NCBI GenBank assembly: GCA_963821505.1
Contig: CAWGEH010000023.1
Coordinates: 1 to 64,000, forward strand
Reading direction: 5' to 3'
Origin: VAZQ01 sp963821505
GTDB lineage: Bacteria > Pseudomonadota > Alphaproteobacteria > Rhizobiales > Xanthobacteraceae
DNA length: 64,000 nucleotides
Below the pieces are notes generated by a model. The model had not been told where the DNA came from. It made no database searches and saw only the letters and a list, made by a program, of their open reading frames with translations. Below are positions 16,946-26,127 of the stretch, piece after piece. How positions within the stretch are numbered: position 1 is the stretch's first letter; each line of letters begins with the position of its first letter. The translations under genes and the position numbers were made by a program.

Positions 16946-18280
16946 ATGGCCCAGACAATCGAGGGGTTCGTCGGCTCGTCTTTGGATGAGGCGAAAATCT
17001 CGCGGCTGCATGTTCAGGTGATTGCGCTCATCGCGGCGGGATATTTCTTCGACGTCATCGATCTGATCGTGCTGGGCTCGCTGATCCCGGACATGATCCA
17101 ATCCAAGTTCGCTACCGGAGCCGAGGCCGGCCTGGTGGGGAGCGCGACTGTCCTGGGAATGTTTATCGGCGCTGCGGGTCAGGGGGAATTCAGTGACCGG
17201 TGGGGCCGCAAGACGGTGTATCAGTTCAACCTTCTGCTGTTCGGCGTGTTCACCATCCTGGGTGCGTTCGCACCAAGCGTCACGTGGCTCGCAGCCGCCC
17301 GTTTCATCGCGGGGATCGGCCTCGGCGCCGAGCAGCCGCTCGCCTTCGCCTATGCCGGCGAATATTCACCCAAACGCATTCGCGGCCGCATCCTGGCGAT
17401 TGTTCATTTCATCGGCGGCGCGTGCGTATGGCCCATTGCCTCGCTGTTCACGCTCACATTCCGCGATGCGATCGGCTGGCGCGGAGTCTGGATCGTCATC
17501 GGCATCGGCGCGCTCATCGTCTGGCTGTTCCGCTTCACACTGCCGGAATCGCCGCGCTTCCTGGCAACGCACGGCAAAGGCAAAGAAGCTCTCGGTATTC
17601 TCGAGCGCTTGGGAATCGCCGGGCCGACCGAGCCGCTCGCGACCGACGCCGCGAGCGACACCAAGAGTGACCCGTTCGCCGTCGTTTTTCGCATGTTCCC
17701 GGTCCGCGTGATCGCCGGCATGATCTGCTTCTCGGCGTTCTTCGGCGTCGCGATCGGGCTGGGCACATGGCTCCCCAACATCATGGGCGAGAAGGGATTC
17801 ACGATCACCAAGTCGCTCACTTACACCTTCGGCATGACGCTGGCGGTGCCATGCGCCAGCCTCTTCATGATGTACGCGCTCGATCACCTGGGCCGCAAGG
17901 TCACCTCGGTGTGCGCCTTCGTGGCCGCGGGGGTGATGGCCATCGTATTCGCCAATGCTGCAACCGACATGCAGCTGCTGATAGCCGGCTTCATCATGAT
18001 CTTCTTCATTCAGGTGGCCGGAAATTCGATGCAGATCTTCGCGTCGGAGGTGTTCCCGACCAACGCCCGGGCATCGGGATTTGGCTGGGCCGCGGGCGTC
18101 GGCCGGCTTGCCACCGCCTTCATCATCCCCACGATTCTATGGATCCAGCACGGCTGGGGGCTCACCGCGGTGTTCGTCTTCCTGGCGATCGTTCTGCTGA
18201 TTGCGGCCGCTGCGGTCACGCAGCTCGGCCCGGAGTCGAGGCAGAAGGGGCTCGACGAGGTGGCGGCGCCGACGGGCTGA
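16946..18280 (+). CDS. MFS transporter, probably for an aromatic or organic acid
   Basis: This 444-residue membrane protein has about 12 predicted membrane segments. The first is IALIAAGYFFDVIDLIVLGS. The loop 2-3 signature is GEFSDRWGRKTVYQ, and FIAGIGLGAEQPLAFAYAGE carries the acidic motif of helix 4-5. The second half has a matching loop MYALDHLGRKVTSVC. The layout fits the sugar/aromatic-acid:H+ symporter branch of MFS. GGGGGAGG stands before the ATG. It lies 118 bases after the LVIVD gene on the same strand and probably shares its transcript. Confidence 0.85.
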   Translation: MAQTIEGFVGSSLDEAKISRLHVQVIALIAAGYFFDVIDLIVLGSLIPDMIQSKFATGAEAGLVGSATVLGMFIGAAGQGEFSDRWGRKTVYQFNLLLFGVFTILGAFAPSVTWLAAARFIAGIGLGAEQPLAFAYAGEYSPKRIRGRILAIVHFIGGACVWPIASLFTLTFRDAIGWRGVWIVIGIGALIVWLFRFTLPESPRFLATHGKGKEALGILERLGIAGPTEPLATDAASDTKSDPFAVVFRMFPVRVIAGMICFSAFFGVAIGLGTWLPNIMGEKGFTITKSLTYTFGMTLAVPCASLFMMYALDHLGRKVTSVCAFVAAGVMAIVFANAATDMQLLIAGFIMIFFIQVAGNSMQIFASEVFPTNARASGFGWAAGVGRLATAFIIPTILWIQHGWGLTAVFVFLAIVLLIAAAAVTQLGPESRQKGLDEVAAPTG

Positions 18281-18466
18281 CACAGGCCGCAACGCCGTCG
18301 GCACGAAATCCGGGCGGCTCACGGGCCGCCGCCGAGGTGATCGAAACAGGGCCGCCGATCCTTCCCGATCGATAGCACCGCTGGCAGAAACCCGATGACG
18401 CGGAACGTCCGCTGTCGCGCCGAACGCGCCGGGGCACGGTGGTATCCCCGCCAAGGATTTGGCAAG

Positions 18467-18488
18467 ATACTTGCGCTATACTTGCGCT
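18467..18488. repeat. two adjacent 11-bp direct repeats upstream of a propeller gene
   Basis: ATACTTGCGCT occurs twice head to tail, ending 45 bases before the ATG at 18534. The spacing and length fit a regulator binding site or part of a promoter. This is inference from position only. Confidence 0.45.
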
Positions 18489-18533
18489 CCAATTTGGGAC
18501 CAAGAGTCCAACAAGCGAGGAAGCAGCGCAACG

Positions 18534-19469
18534 ATGGCGAACGCAGGCGGCGCACACGGAATGATCGCGGTCGACAAGATGGGGACAAAGGTCTTGTTCC
18601 TCGATCTCGTGAGCTATGAGACGCAGACCGTGCTCGACGATTTTCCCCGCACGGTGCATGAGCTGCTCGTGGTGCCGGAAACCGGGCTTGCCTACGTGCC
18701 GATCTTCGGCGACGGAATCCACGGCCGCAATCCCCATCCCGGCCATCTCCTGTGCATCATCGATCTCGAGAAACGCGCCCATGTCGGCGATATCGATTTG
18801 CGGCCCTATATCGCGCCGCATACGTTGAAGCTCGGGCCGGACGGCTTGATCTACATTACCTGCGAGAACAGCGCCGTGGTGGCGGTGATCGACCGCTCCA
18901 CCCATAAGGTGGTTGATGCCATCAATTCCGGCTCCACCAACGGCCACCGGCTGATCATCTCGCCCGATGGCCGGCGGCTCTATACCGAGAATGAAGAGGA
19001 TGGCACGGTCTCGGTGATCGACGTGCCGAAGCGAAAGCTCCTGGGCAAGATCAAGACCCCACGCGCGCTCGCGGGCATCGCGATCTCGGCCGACGGCCGC
19101 ACCGTGGTCGCGGTCGACGACGAGCAGCCGACGCTGTTCCTGATCGATGCCGAAAGCGAGCAGGTCGTCCATACGGTGCGGCTGGAAGGCGTTCCCGAGG
19201 CGGCGCAGATCGCCCGCTACAGCCCGGACTACGGTATGATCGGCGTCACCAGTCTGAAAAGCGACATGGTCAGCCTGATCGATCCATCGTTCCGCCGGCA
19301 GAGCGCCATCAAGGTCGGCAGCCAGCCGATGGACATGGCCTTCCGCGGCGACGAATTGTTCGTCGCGTGCCAGGGCGACGGGTCGGTGCACGTCATCGAT
19401 ATTCCGGCGCGGCGGGTCAAGCGCAGTTTCCACGCCGGCACAGGCTGCGAGTCCTTGGGTTTTTTCTGA
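18534..19469 (+). CDS. YncE-like beta-propeller protein
   Basis: The 311-residue protein starts MANAGGAHGMIAVDKMGTKV with GAGG upstream. It contains repeated YVTN-type blades such as HTLKLGPDGLIYITCENSAV, GHRLIISPDGRRLYTENEED and GTVSVIDVPKRKLLGKIK. There is no signal peptide, unlike periplasmic YncE. The fold is a seven-bladed propeller, used as a scaffold or lactonase in relatives. It follows the MFS gene by 253 bases on the same strand. Another propeller gene lies two genes upstream. The function is not known. Confidence 0.7.
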   Translation: MANAGGAHGMIAVDKMGTKVLFLDLVSYETQTVLDDFPRTVHELLVVPETGLAYVPIFGDGIHGRNPHPGHLLCIIDLEKRAHVGDIDLRPYIAPHTLKLGPDGLIYITCENSAVVAVIDRSTHKVVDAINSGSTNGHRLIISPDGRRLYTENEEDGTVSVIDVPKRKLLGKIKTPRALAGIAISADGRTVVAVDDEQPTLFLIDAESEQVVHTVRLEGVPEAAQIARYSPDYGMIGVTSLKSDMVSLIDPSFRRQSAIKVGSQPMDMAFRGDELFVACQGDGSVHVIDIPARRVKRSFHAGTGCESLGFF

Positions 19470-19579
19470 ACCCTTGGGCTGCGCCCGCCGCGCTCCATTG
19501 CGCTGCCGGCGTATTGCCGTGCCTATCAACGCGTTGAACTCGTCAAAGTCGGACTGTTTTACGAGTGGCCCGTGACTGG

Positions 19580-20059
19580 TCACGATCTTGGGGTCGTTTT
19601 TTGCCGGACCGACGCGTTCAACGTCTTTCGAAAATACATTACCCTCTCCGTCTCGGAAAAACCCCAAGCGACATGGGCGGCCTGCGATGGGCGGTTGTCG
19701 ATTTGCGTATCCGAGCCGATTTCACGAAAGCCCCGCGCCGCCAGGAACGCTTCGATGTGCGCTATCAGCCGAGCGCTAATTCCTTGCCGTCTGAATAGCG
19801 CGTTGACCCAAACGCCTTCGAGAAACGGAACCGGCCGAGTTTCGCAGCCGTTGGCGTATTTGCGGATCGCGAGCTCTGCAAATCCGACAGCCGCACCATC
19901 CACCGTTTCCGCGATGAAGCCCCAGGTGCCGTCGCACCCGAGTATTTCGTCGATCCCCTTCTCATGGGCTTCGGCGGTCTCGTCCGGCCAGAGGGCGCTT
20001 CGCATCTGCGCCCACGCGATCCGGTCGTGCGCCCCCATTTCTCTGACAGTGAATTCCAT
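19580..20059 (-). CDS. GNAT acetyltransferase resembling AAC(6')
   Basis: The 159-residue protein begins MEFTVREMGAHDRIAWAQMR and has LWPDETAEAHEKGIDEIL. It then shows the acetyl-CoA binding motif FRRQGISARLIAHIEAFLA, preceded by VPFLEGVWVNALF, and the end WGFSETERVMYFRKTL. The order LWPD, FLEGxxV, RRxGI, GFxETERVxYF is that of aminoglycoside 6'-N-acetyltransferases such as AAC(6')-Ig and -Ih. It could acetylate aminoglycosides or another amine. It is divergently transcribed from the deaminase gene. Context gives no mobile-resistance signature. Confidence 0.75.
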   Translation of the reverse strand: MEFTVREMGAHDRIAWAQMRSALWPDETAEAHEKGIDEILGCDGTWGFIAETVDGAAVGFAELAIRKYANGCETRPVPFLEGVWVNALFRRQGISARLIAHIEAFLAARGFREIGSDTQIDNRPSQAAHVAWGFSETERVMYFRKTLNASVRQKTTPRS

Positions 20060-20342
20060 GCCGCCACCATATCATTCAGAATGGCATTGAGCTCGCCTCG
20101 GTCACGAATGGGAAAGGCGCAGACAGCCGTGGACTTCCACGCTTGCGGGGCGGTCCGCATATGACGCGTCGCCGCCGGTGCCGTTTTGAGCTCGCGCCTT
20201 GGCTCGTTGCGATTGCTCGTGCCATATGGTTGTCTGACGCCGCCATCTTCCTCCGCAGCTGGACGATTTTGCACGCTCCGTCAGGCGCGCGGGTTGACAA
20301 CTCGTGGATGGCTCCGTTCACACCCGGGAGAGCACCGACGCA

Positions 20343-21359
20343 ATGCACGACCTTGGCACTCTGATCAAGCAGCTCCCCAAGTGCGAGCTGCACATTCACA
20401 TCGAGGGCAGCCTGGAGCCCGAGCTTATGTTGGCTTTGGCGCGCCGCAACGGCATCCGCCTGCGCTATCCGTCGGTCGAAGCGTTGCGGCAGGCCTATCG
20501 GTTTCGCAACCTTCAGGATTTTCTCGACATCTACTATCAAGGCATGTCGGTGTTGATCACGGAGCAGGATTTCTACGATCTCGCCTTCGCATATCTCGAA
20601 CGCGCACACGCCGACAATGTCCGGCATGTCGAGATGTTCTTCGACCCGCAAGGACACACATCCCGTGGTGTCCCGTTCTCGACGGTGGTCGAAGGCCTTC
20701 ACCGCGCCATCAGGGATGCCCGAGCGAAGCTGGGCGTGCAGGCAAGCCTGATCATGTGCTTCCTGCGCCATCTCGACGAGGCGGATGCCGAGCGGACGCT
20801 GGATTCGGCGCTTGCATTCAAGGACCGGATCGTCGGCGTCGGTCTCGATTCATCCGAAACCGGAAATCCGCCGAGCAAATTCAAGCACGTATTCGCACGC
20901 GCGCGCGATGCGGGCTTCTTTCTCACCGCTCATGCCGGCGAGGAAGGGCCGCCGAGCTATGTCTGGGAAGCGCTCGAGGTGCTTGGCGTCGCGCGCGTCG
21001 ATCACGGCAATCGCTCGCTGGAGGATGCGGCTTTGGTGGGGCGGCTTGCCCGCGACCGGGTCCCGCTGACCATGTGTCCGCTGTCCAACCTGCGGCTACG
21101 GGTTGTCGACGATCTCGCGCATCACCCGCTGCGCCGGATGATGGACAAAGGCGTCATGGTGACGGTCAATTCCGACGATCCCGCGTATTTCGGCGGCTAT
21201 GTCAACCGCAACTTTCTCGCGGTCTCGGAGGCGCTGGGGCTCGGACGCGAGGACATTGCGACGATCGTCCGCAACGGGATCATGGCCTCGCTGATGACGA
21301 CGCCGGAGAAGAAACAGGCCTTGGTCGATGTCGATCGCGTCCTCGCCCGGACCGCGTGA
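20343..21359 (+). CDS. adenosine deaminase family, adenine-deaminase type
   Basis: The 338-residue amidohydrolase starts at the ATG at 20343 (MHDLGTLIKQLPKCELHIHI) with GGGAGA upstream. A GTG at 20304 would add 13 residues. Zinc ligands and catalytic residues are visible: LHIHIEGSLEPE near residue 18, FLTAHAGEEGPP near 204, VDHGNRSLED and VNSDDPAYFGG. The wording HIEGSLEPELMLALARRNGI is typical of the bacterial and fungal adenine deaminase branch rather than true adenosine deaminases, which have HVHLDG. The reaction would be adenine to hypoxanthine plus ammonia in the cytoplasm. The assignment within the family is from motif memory. Confidence 0.8.
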   Translation: MHDLGTLIKQLPKCELHIHIEGSLEPELMLALARRNGIRLRYPSVEALRQAYRFRNLQDFLDIYYQGMSVLITEQDFYDLAFAYLERAHADNVRHVEMFFDPQGHTSRGVPFSTVVEGLHRAIRDARAKLGVQASLIMCFLRHLDEADAERTLDSALAFKDRIVGVGLDSSETGNPPSKFKHVFARARDAGFFLTAHAGEEGPPSYVWEALEVLGVARVDHGNRSLEDAALVGRLARDRVPLTMCPLSNLRLRVVDDLAHHPLRRMMDKGVMVTVNSDDPAYFGGYVNRNFLAVSEALGLGREDIATIVRNGIMASLMTTPEKKQALVDVDRVLARTA

Positions 21360-21536
21360 CCGCGGATGGCGTCGGAGACAGTGTCGCGCGTGATGACGGC
21401 ATGCCCGGGGCTCCCCCACGCGTTGCAGACTTTTCGGATAGTCATGCAGCCGAAAAATGCTTGCGGGCGAAATCGCGATGCAAGGTGCGGCGGATTTCGC
21501 GCCGTCAGCATCATCCGGCCCGGGCACGTTCTCGCC

Positions 21537-22788
21537 TCACGACGACCGTTTGCTCCGCCGGGCGGCGATCGCCTGGTCGGCAGCGGCGATGCCGGTGAGA
21601 TAGGCGCCGTGCGCGGTGGAAAAATCGTGCCGCGAGCACGCCTCGCCGGCGAAGAACAGCCGATCGTCCACCGCCGTGGCGAGTGCGCCTCGGCAGTCGG
21701 CCTTGCCCGGCAGGGCATAGGAGTAGGAGCCGCGGGAGAACGGATCTGCGCCCCAAGGATGAAGCTGCAGCGGCTTCACCCGACGGGCGAAATCGCTGCC
21801 GAGCAGGCCGACCAGTTCGGCGATGGCGAAATCGACGAACGCGGGCCTGCCGCCGGCCTCGAGGTCCGCCGCCAGGGCGCCGCCAAAATAGGCCTCGATC
21901 TGCGGCCTGCCGAACGGTCTGAAGTGATAAACTCCGCTCGCGCTCCGGTCGGTGCGGCCGAACAGACGGCTGTCCTTGTCGAATTCTTGCGCCTCGGCAA
22001 GCGACAGGAACAGCTTGTCGTCGAGTCCCAAGGGCAGGCCCGCCGCGGCTTGTGTTTTTTCGGGCAGGGCCGGGGTGAAGCGCAACTTCTCCTCGGCAAT
22101 GATGCTGCTCGGGACGGTGACGATGGCGCTGTCCGCGGTGATCGCACCGTCCGCCGTTTCCACGCGCAATCGCCGCCCGCTGCGATCGATCCGCCGCACC
22201 GGGCAGCCGAGCACGGCCGGCAAGCCGGCGCCGTGGGCGGCGATCACCGCCCCGTAGCCCTCGACCACGCGCCAGTTCACGCCGCTGTCGTGGTAGCGAT
22301 TGAAATCCCGCGTCGATATCCGGTCGAGTTCCGCCCCGCTTACATAGGTGCTGACGGCGTTGATCAAGTCGTTCCAGCGGCAGTGCGGTTGGAGGAACGC
22401 CGCAGCCGCAACGTCCGGCGCTTCCTCGGAGAGCGAGTTCGAGCCGGCGATGGAATTTTTGCAGCGCACATAGAAAGGTCGTCTGCTCGGAAAGCGGAAA
22501 GCCGATCGGAGTCGAACGTCGCGTCCAGGGCGGGGGCGTCCTGTCGATCGAGCAGCCCTGCGCCTCGGCAATGTCCCACCAGGGATTGCGGTCGGCCGAA
22601 TGCAGCCAGCCGCAGCCGAGATCGACGGGAAATGCCGGGTCGTCGCTGACCGTCCATGCCCGTCCGCCCAGCCGCGTCCGCGCCTCGACGAGGAGACAGT
22701 CGATACCCGCGTCCGAGAGCCGCCGGCCCGCGGCGATACCGGCCGCGCCGGCGCCGACAATCACCACCTCGGTATCGCTGCTGGCCAC
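21537..22788 (-). pseudogene. flavin amine oxidase, interrupted by one frameshift
   Basis: From the GTG at 22788 one frame gives VVIVGAGAAGIAAGRRLSDA, then LLVEARTRLGGRAWTVSDD and WLHSADRNPWWDIAEAQG, and runs on to KFHRRLEL near 22440. The protein then continues in another frame with SLSEEAPDVAAAAFLQPHCR and ends with the FAD-binding LFFAGEACSRHDFSTAHGAY near 21600. The rejoined protein would have about 416 residues, normal for bacterial flavin monoamine oxidases. These oxidise amines with release of H2O2. Only a one-base change separates it from an intact gene, so a sequencing error is possible. Confidence 0.75.
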
Positions 22789-23133
22789 TCGCTTGGTCTG
22801 CGATGGTTTGCACAAAGAAGCGCATTTCGATCGAGGCCGATCGCAGTGTCGCGGGCAGCCTCGGCCCCGTGGCTCAACGAGGATAACACGACGGTATGCC
22901 TTTGAGCGATCGCTCCAGCTCTCTGCTCGAAGACCGCAGCTCTCTGCTCGAAGACCGCAGCGCCACATCTTGGCTGGCGCGCGATCCGATCGGTACAACA
23001 ATGCCGTTTTCACCGTTGCGCAGCCAGGAATTGTGAGATTTTTGCAACGCTCTGGATTTTTTTGAATCGGGTCACAGTACGGAGCCGATTTTCTGTTGCG
23101 ATGTCCCCTAATCGCAACAACGGGGGCGTCTTC
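22789..23133. other. intergenic region with a 21-bp duplication
   Basis: No gene is seen between the amine oxidase start and the next small plus-strand gene. The minus-strand frame here continues upstream from the oxidase but has no start and no family similarity. It contains the direct duplication listed at 22916-22957. Confidence 0.4.
22916..22957. repeat. perfect 21-bp tandem duplication
   Basis: CAGCTCTCTGCTCGAAGACC plus G occurs twice in direct succession. It lies about 130 bases upstream of the amine oxidase start. It may be a recent slippage product or part of its regulatory region. Confidence 0.85.
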
Positions 23134-23283
23134 ATGCATCAGTCTACATGGATGGTCATCGTGCTTCTGATGTTAGGAGAGATTGCTATTCTGGCGTTCG
23201 CAGGATTCGTTCTGTGGCTCGCGGGGGAATTTGGGGACGCCCCGAAGTGGACAAGTCTACGCCGGCTGCGCAAGCACCACTGA
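23134..23283 (+). CDS. small membrane protein (49 aa)
   Basis: I chose the ATG at 23134 (MHQSTWMVIVLLMLGEIAIL) because GGGGGCG stands just upstream and the membrane segment follows directly. A longer frame from 23062 adds only a low-quality extension. The segment AILAFAGFVLWLAGEF ends in a basic tail (KWTSLRRLRKHH), which should stay in the cytoplasm. The function is unknown. Confidence 0.45.
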   Translation: MHQSTWMVIVLLMLGEIAILAFAGFVLWLAGEFGDAPKWTSLRRLRKHH

Positions 23284-23455
23284 ATCGAAGGCAGGTCGCC
23301 CGGTTCGCCGGCGCCGTCGCGTGATCGGCTTCGACTGCGAGCGCCGGGGCCTGGCGGCGGGGTGAGGCCGCCGCTTTGCATCGACGCTGCTGCACCGATC
23401 GATCATACCCGGCTTGGCGGGCTTCATGCTGGTGCTGCAGCGCCGGCCGATTCGG

Positions 23456-23797
23456 TCAGCGCCAACGGTGGGTGCGGGAGGGATGGAACTTGACGCCGGG
23501 ATTCTGCGGGATCCCGACCGCCTGATTGAGCCCTCGATCATCGAGGATTTCCCACAATGCCGAAATGGTCTTGTCCGGCCGAGCCGGCCGTTCGGCGAGA
23601 TGGACCCGGCTTTCGCGGATCGCGAATGCAATCACATTGTCGCTCGCGGCCGCGAGCGCGGCCGTGATTTTCGGCGATCCAAGCAGCGCCCTGAGCTTGA
23701 CGACCGCCAGTTCCCGCGAGCTCCCGGGCGGCAGCGCTTCCCACAAGACGTCCTGCGCTTCGCGCACGGCATCATCGAGGATCGGCGTAGAACCCAT
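23456..23797 (-). CDS. hypothetical protein (113 aa)
   Basis: The protein reads MGSTPILDDAVREAQDVLWE, ALPPGSSRELAVVKLRALLG, SPKITAALAAASDNVIAFAI and then a mixed tail with RPDKTISALWEILDDRGLNQ. The two helical blocks and a GGGAG site before the ATG support a real cytoplasmic protein. The form is known among Bradyrhizobium hypotheticals. No function is known to me. Confidence 0.5.
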   Translation of the reverse strand: MGSTPILDDAVREAQDVLWEALPPGSSRELAVVKLRALLGSPKITAALAAASDNVIAFAIRESRVHLAERPARPDKTISALWEILDDRGLNQAVGIPQNPGVKFHPSRTHRWR

Positions 23798-23824
23798 CTG
23801 CGGTGCTCCCGGTCGCTCGGCGAC

Positions 23825-24049
23825 TCAACGCCGTCTTGGCGCAGGCGTTCCGCTTGGGAGCTCGGTACTTGAGCTTGGTTCTCGGGACGCCGCCGGGAAC
23901 GTTCGTTTGCACTGCTCGGTTTCGAGCGTCAGCCTTGTCCATGTGCGCGCCATGTCGATCAGGATCGACTGCACCCTCGAATTCGGTGCGCGCTCGGCCA
24001 TTTGCCGACATTCAACGGCATGCCTCCTGCACTCATCGGGAGTGATCAT
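23825..24049 (-). CDS. small Bradyrhizobium-type hypothetical protein (74 aa)
   Basis: The start at 24049 gives MITPDECRRHAVECRQMAER and then APNSRVQSILIDMARTWTRL and TLETEQCKRT, followed by a disordered Ser/Pro tail. Proteins with this MxTPxECRxxAxECxxMA pattern are frequent in Bradyrhizobium and seem to form one helical hairpin with paired cysteines. It is 27 bases from the preceding small gene on the same strand, so both may be in one transcript. Function unknown. Confidence 0.65.
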   Translation of the reverse strand: MITPDECRRHAVECRQMAERAPNSRVQSILIDMARTWTRLTLETEQCKRTFPAASREPSSSTELPSGTPAPRRR

Positions 24050-24427
24050 CGCCGCGCCCGAACGCATATCAAGCGGAGGGATCGTCTCTGGCAGCCATTA
24101 TACCGCAGCCATAGCAGCTAGGCTTTGGGCTGGGCTCGCGCACGATAAAAAAGCTTCCTCTTATGTCATGGAACAGACAGACGGTGCGGCACCCTCGCGG
24201 CTGATGCCCGTTCCACCCGGTGCATCCCCCGTCCGAAGGCCTTTTGCCTGCGATCCCCGCCGGGTAACGGCTCGGCCCGGTCCGCGCCTCCTCGTCCTGC
24301 CCTCGATGACGGAGCCGCCGGCTGGGCACCCTTGCTTTCCCCATCTGTCGAGTTCCGGTGCGTTGGTCCTAATTTTGCCTTGCATGGAGGCCTATCTGAC
24401 CCCCGATGAACGCTGCTTGGAGGGGAA

Positions 24428-24601
24428 ATGCAGCCGCAATTAATAGCGTCCGAACCGCGCGTACTTCTTCCACAATGCGAGAGCTGCGACGCGCCGATGC
24501 GCATCCGGACCATCGAGGTCCTGGATAGACGCGAGGAAATCAGGCTCGCCTGCACCGCCTGCGGCGCGGAGACGATACGCAGCTACAAGCTCGGGGCCTG
24601 A
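24428..24601 (+). CDS. small zinc-ribbon protein (57 aa)
   Basis: The ORF starts MQPQLIASEPRVLLPQCESC with a strong GGAGGGG site 3-9 bases upstream. Two CxxC pairs, CESC near residue 18 and CTAC near residue 44, flank a short beta-hairpin (APMRIRTIEVLDRREEIRLA). The spacing fits a rubredoxin-like zinc ribbon. Such small proteins may bind nucleic acid or protein. Nothing in the context specifies a target. Confidence 0.55.
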   Translation: MQPQLIASEPRVLLPQCESCDAPMRIRTIEVLDRREEIRLACTACGAETIRSYKLGA

Positions 24602-24821
24602 TTCAAACGCAGCCCCGGGGTTCGCCCACAAGAACCCTGCCGCGGGGGCTTTGGCGGCGGGGTCCGGGCTCGGACCGGAAGGGATGGGACTGACCGTGCC
24701 GCCGGTCCGATCCTCGACTCAGGAAACTAGGGAAATGACGGGTTGCCGTTCGTGTGATCTTTGGATCACAACCGCGGCCGAGTGAGTTGCACGGGCTCGA
24801 CCCGCGCGGTCCGCCGCCAAG

Positions 24822-24922
24822 AGCATGATCCCAAAAAAGTTGCAGGCTTTCGGACAAGATCATGCAACCAATCAAATGCTTAGAGCGGAAAATCACGATT
24901 CAATGTGAGACGATTTCGCTCT
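24822..24922 (+). repeat. ~95-bp palindromic intergenic repeat, copy A
   Basis: The sequence starts GCATGATCCCAAAAAAG, continues TTTCGGACAAGATCATGC and ends in a hairpin with AGAGCGGAAAATC facing GATTTCGCTCT. Copies B2 at 33658 and C at 45681 share the same order of blocks. The insertion sequence at 24925 sits directly at its right end. Confidence 0.75.
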
Positions 24923-25002
24923 AGCAGGCTGCTGAAAAACTCTCTCGACGGCAAGAGCTGATCGTGATTCCGTTGTATTGGACCACGGCGGGGTGATTTG
25001 CG

Positions 25003-26127
25003 ATGCGCGGCGAGCAACGAGGATCAGAGGGGCTGTTTTCGTATATCCGGCTGGAGGAGCGGGTCGCACCGGACCACCCATTGAGGGCGATCCTGGTTCT
25101 GGTGAATGAGGTGCTTGCGGCGCTGTCGGATCGGTTTGACGAACTCTATTCGCATATGGGGCGGCCTTCGATTCCGCCGGAATATCTTCTGCGGGCCACA
25201 CTGCTGCAGGCATTCTTCACCGTGCGCTCAGAACGGCAGTTGATGGAACAAATCAACTACAATCTTCTGTTTCGCTGGTTTGTCGGTCTGTCGATCGACG
25301 ACGCCGTTTGGGACGCTACGGTCTTTACGAAGAACCGTGACCGGCTGCTGGAAGCCGATGTGGCGCGTGAATTCTTGTCCAGCTTGCTGTCGCTGCCGAA
25401 GGTGAAGCGGCTTCTATCGAGCGATCACTTCTCGGTGGACGGAACGCTGCTGAAGGCTTGGGCCTCGATGAAGAGCTTTCGGCCGAAGGACGGGAGTGAC
25501 GGTCCGTCCACGGGCGGCCGCAATGGCGAGCGTAACTTCCACCGTGAGAAACGATCGAATAAGACCCACGAGAGCACGACAGATCCTGATGCCAAGCTCT
25601 ACCGCAAGGGTGACGGCCAGGAGAGTCGGCTGTGCTACATGGGCCATGTCCTGATGGAAAACCGCAACGGTCTGGCAGTTGCTGGCGACGTGACGCAAGC
25701 GACCGGCACAGCCGAGCGCGAGGCAGCCCTCACCCTCATCGACAATCATCGACCTGCCGAGCAGCGGATCACGCTCGGCGCCGACAAAGCCTACGACGTG
25801 GTCGAGTTTGTCGAAGCGCTGCGTGAACGCGAAGTGACGCCCCACATCGCGATCAACGGTCACGTCACCAAGACGGGCAAGATCCGCAGGACGGCAGTGG
25901 ACGGTCGCATCACCCGACATCCCGGCTACGCGATCAGCCAGGTCATCCGCAAACGTATCGAAGAAATCTTCGGCTGGACCAAGCCGATTGGAGGATTGGC
26001 ACAGGTCAAAGTTCGCGGGCTTGCCAAGGTGCAAGCCGTCTTCATCTTCGCAATCCTGGCCTACAATCTCGTGCGGATACCCAAGCTTCTGGAGGCCACA
26101 TGCGGCGCGGCGCCAAGAGCGCGCTGA
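25003..26127 (+). CDS. IS5/IS1182-type DDE transposase
   Basis: The 374-residue protein has an N-terminal DUF772-like domain (MGRPSIPPEYLLRATLLQAF, SERQLMEQINYNLLFRWFVG) and a DDE_Tnp_1 core. Candidate catalytic residues are the Asp of HFSVDGTLLKAW near 143, the Asp of LGADKAYD near 262 and the Glu of RKRIEEIFGWTK near 317. It carries out cut-and-paste or copy-out movement of its own element. No frameshift is present. The last codons overlap the passenger ORF. Confidence 0.9.
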   Translation: MRGEQRGSEGLFSYIRLEERVAPDHPLRAILVLVNEVLAALSDRFDELYSHMGRPSIPPEYLLRATLLQAFFTVRSERQLMEQINYNLLFRWFVGLSIDDAVWDATVFTKNRDRLLEADVAREFLSSLLSLPKVKRLLSSDHFSVDGTLLKAWASMKSFRPKDGSDGPSTGGRNGERNFHREKRSNKTHESTTDPDAKLYRKGDGQESRLCYMGHVLMENRNGLAVAGDVTQATGTAEREAALTLIDNHRPAEQRITLGADKAYDVVEFVEALREREVTPHIAINGHVTKTGKIRRTAVDGRITRHPGYAISQVIRKRIEEIFGWTKPIGGLAQVKVRGLAKVQAVFIFAILAYNLVRIPKLLEATCGAAPRAR

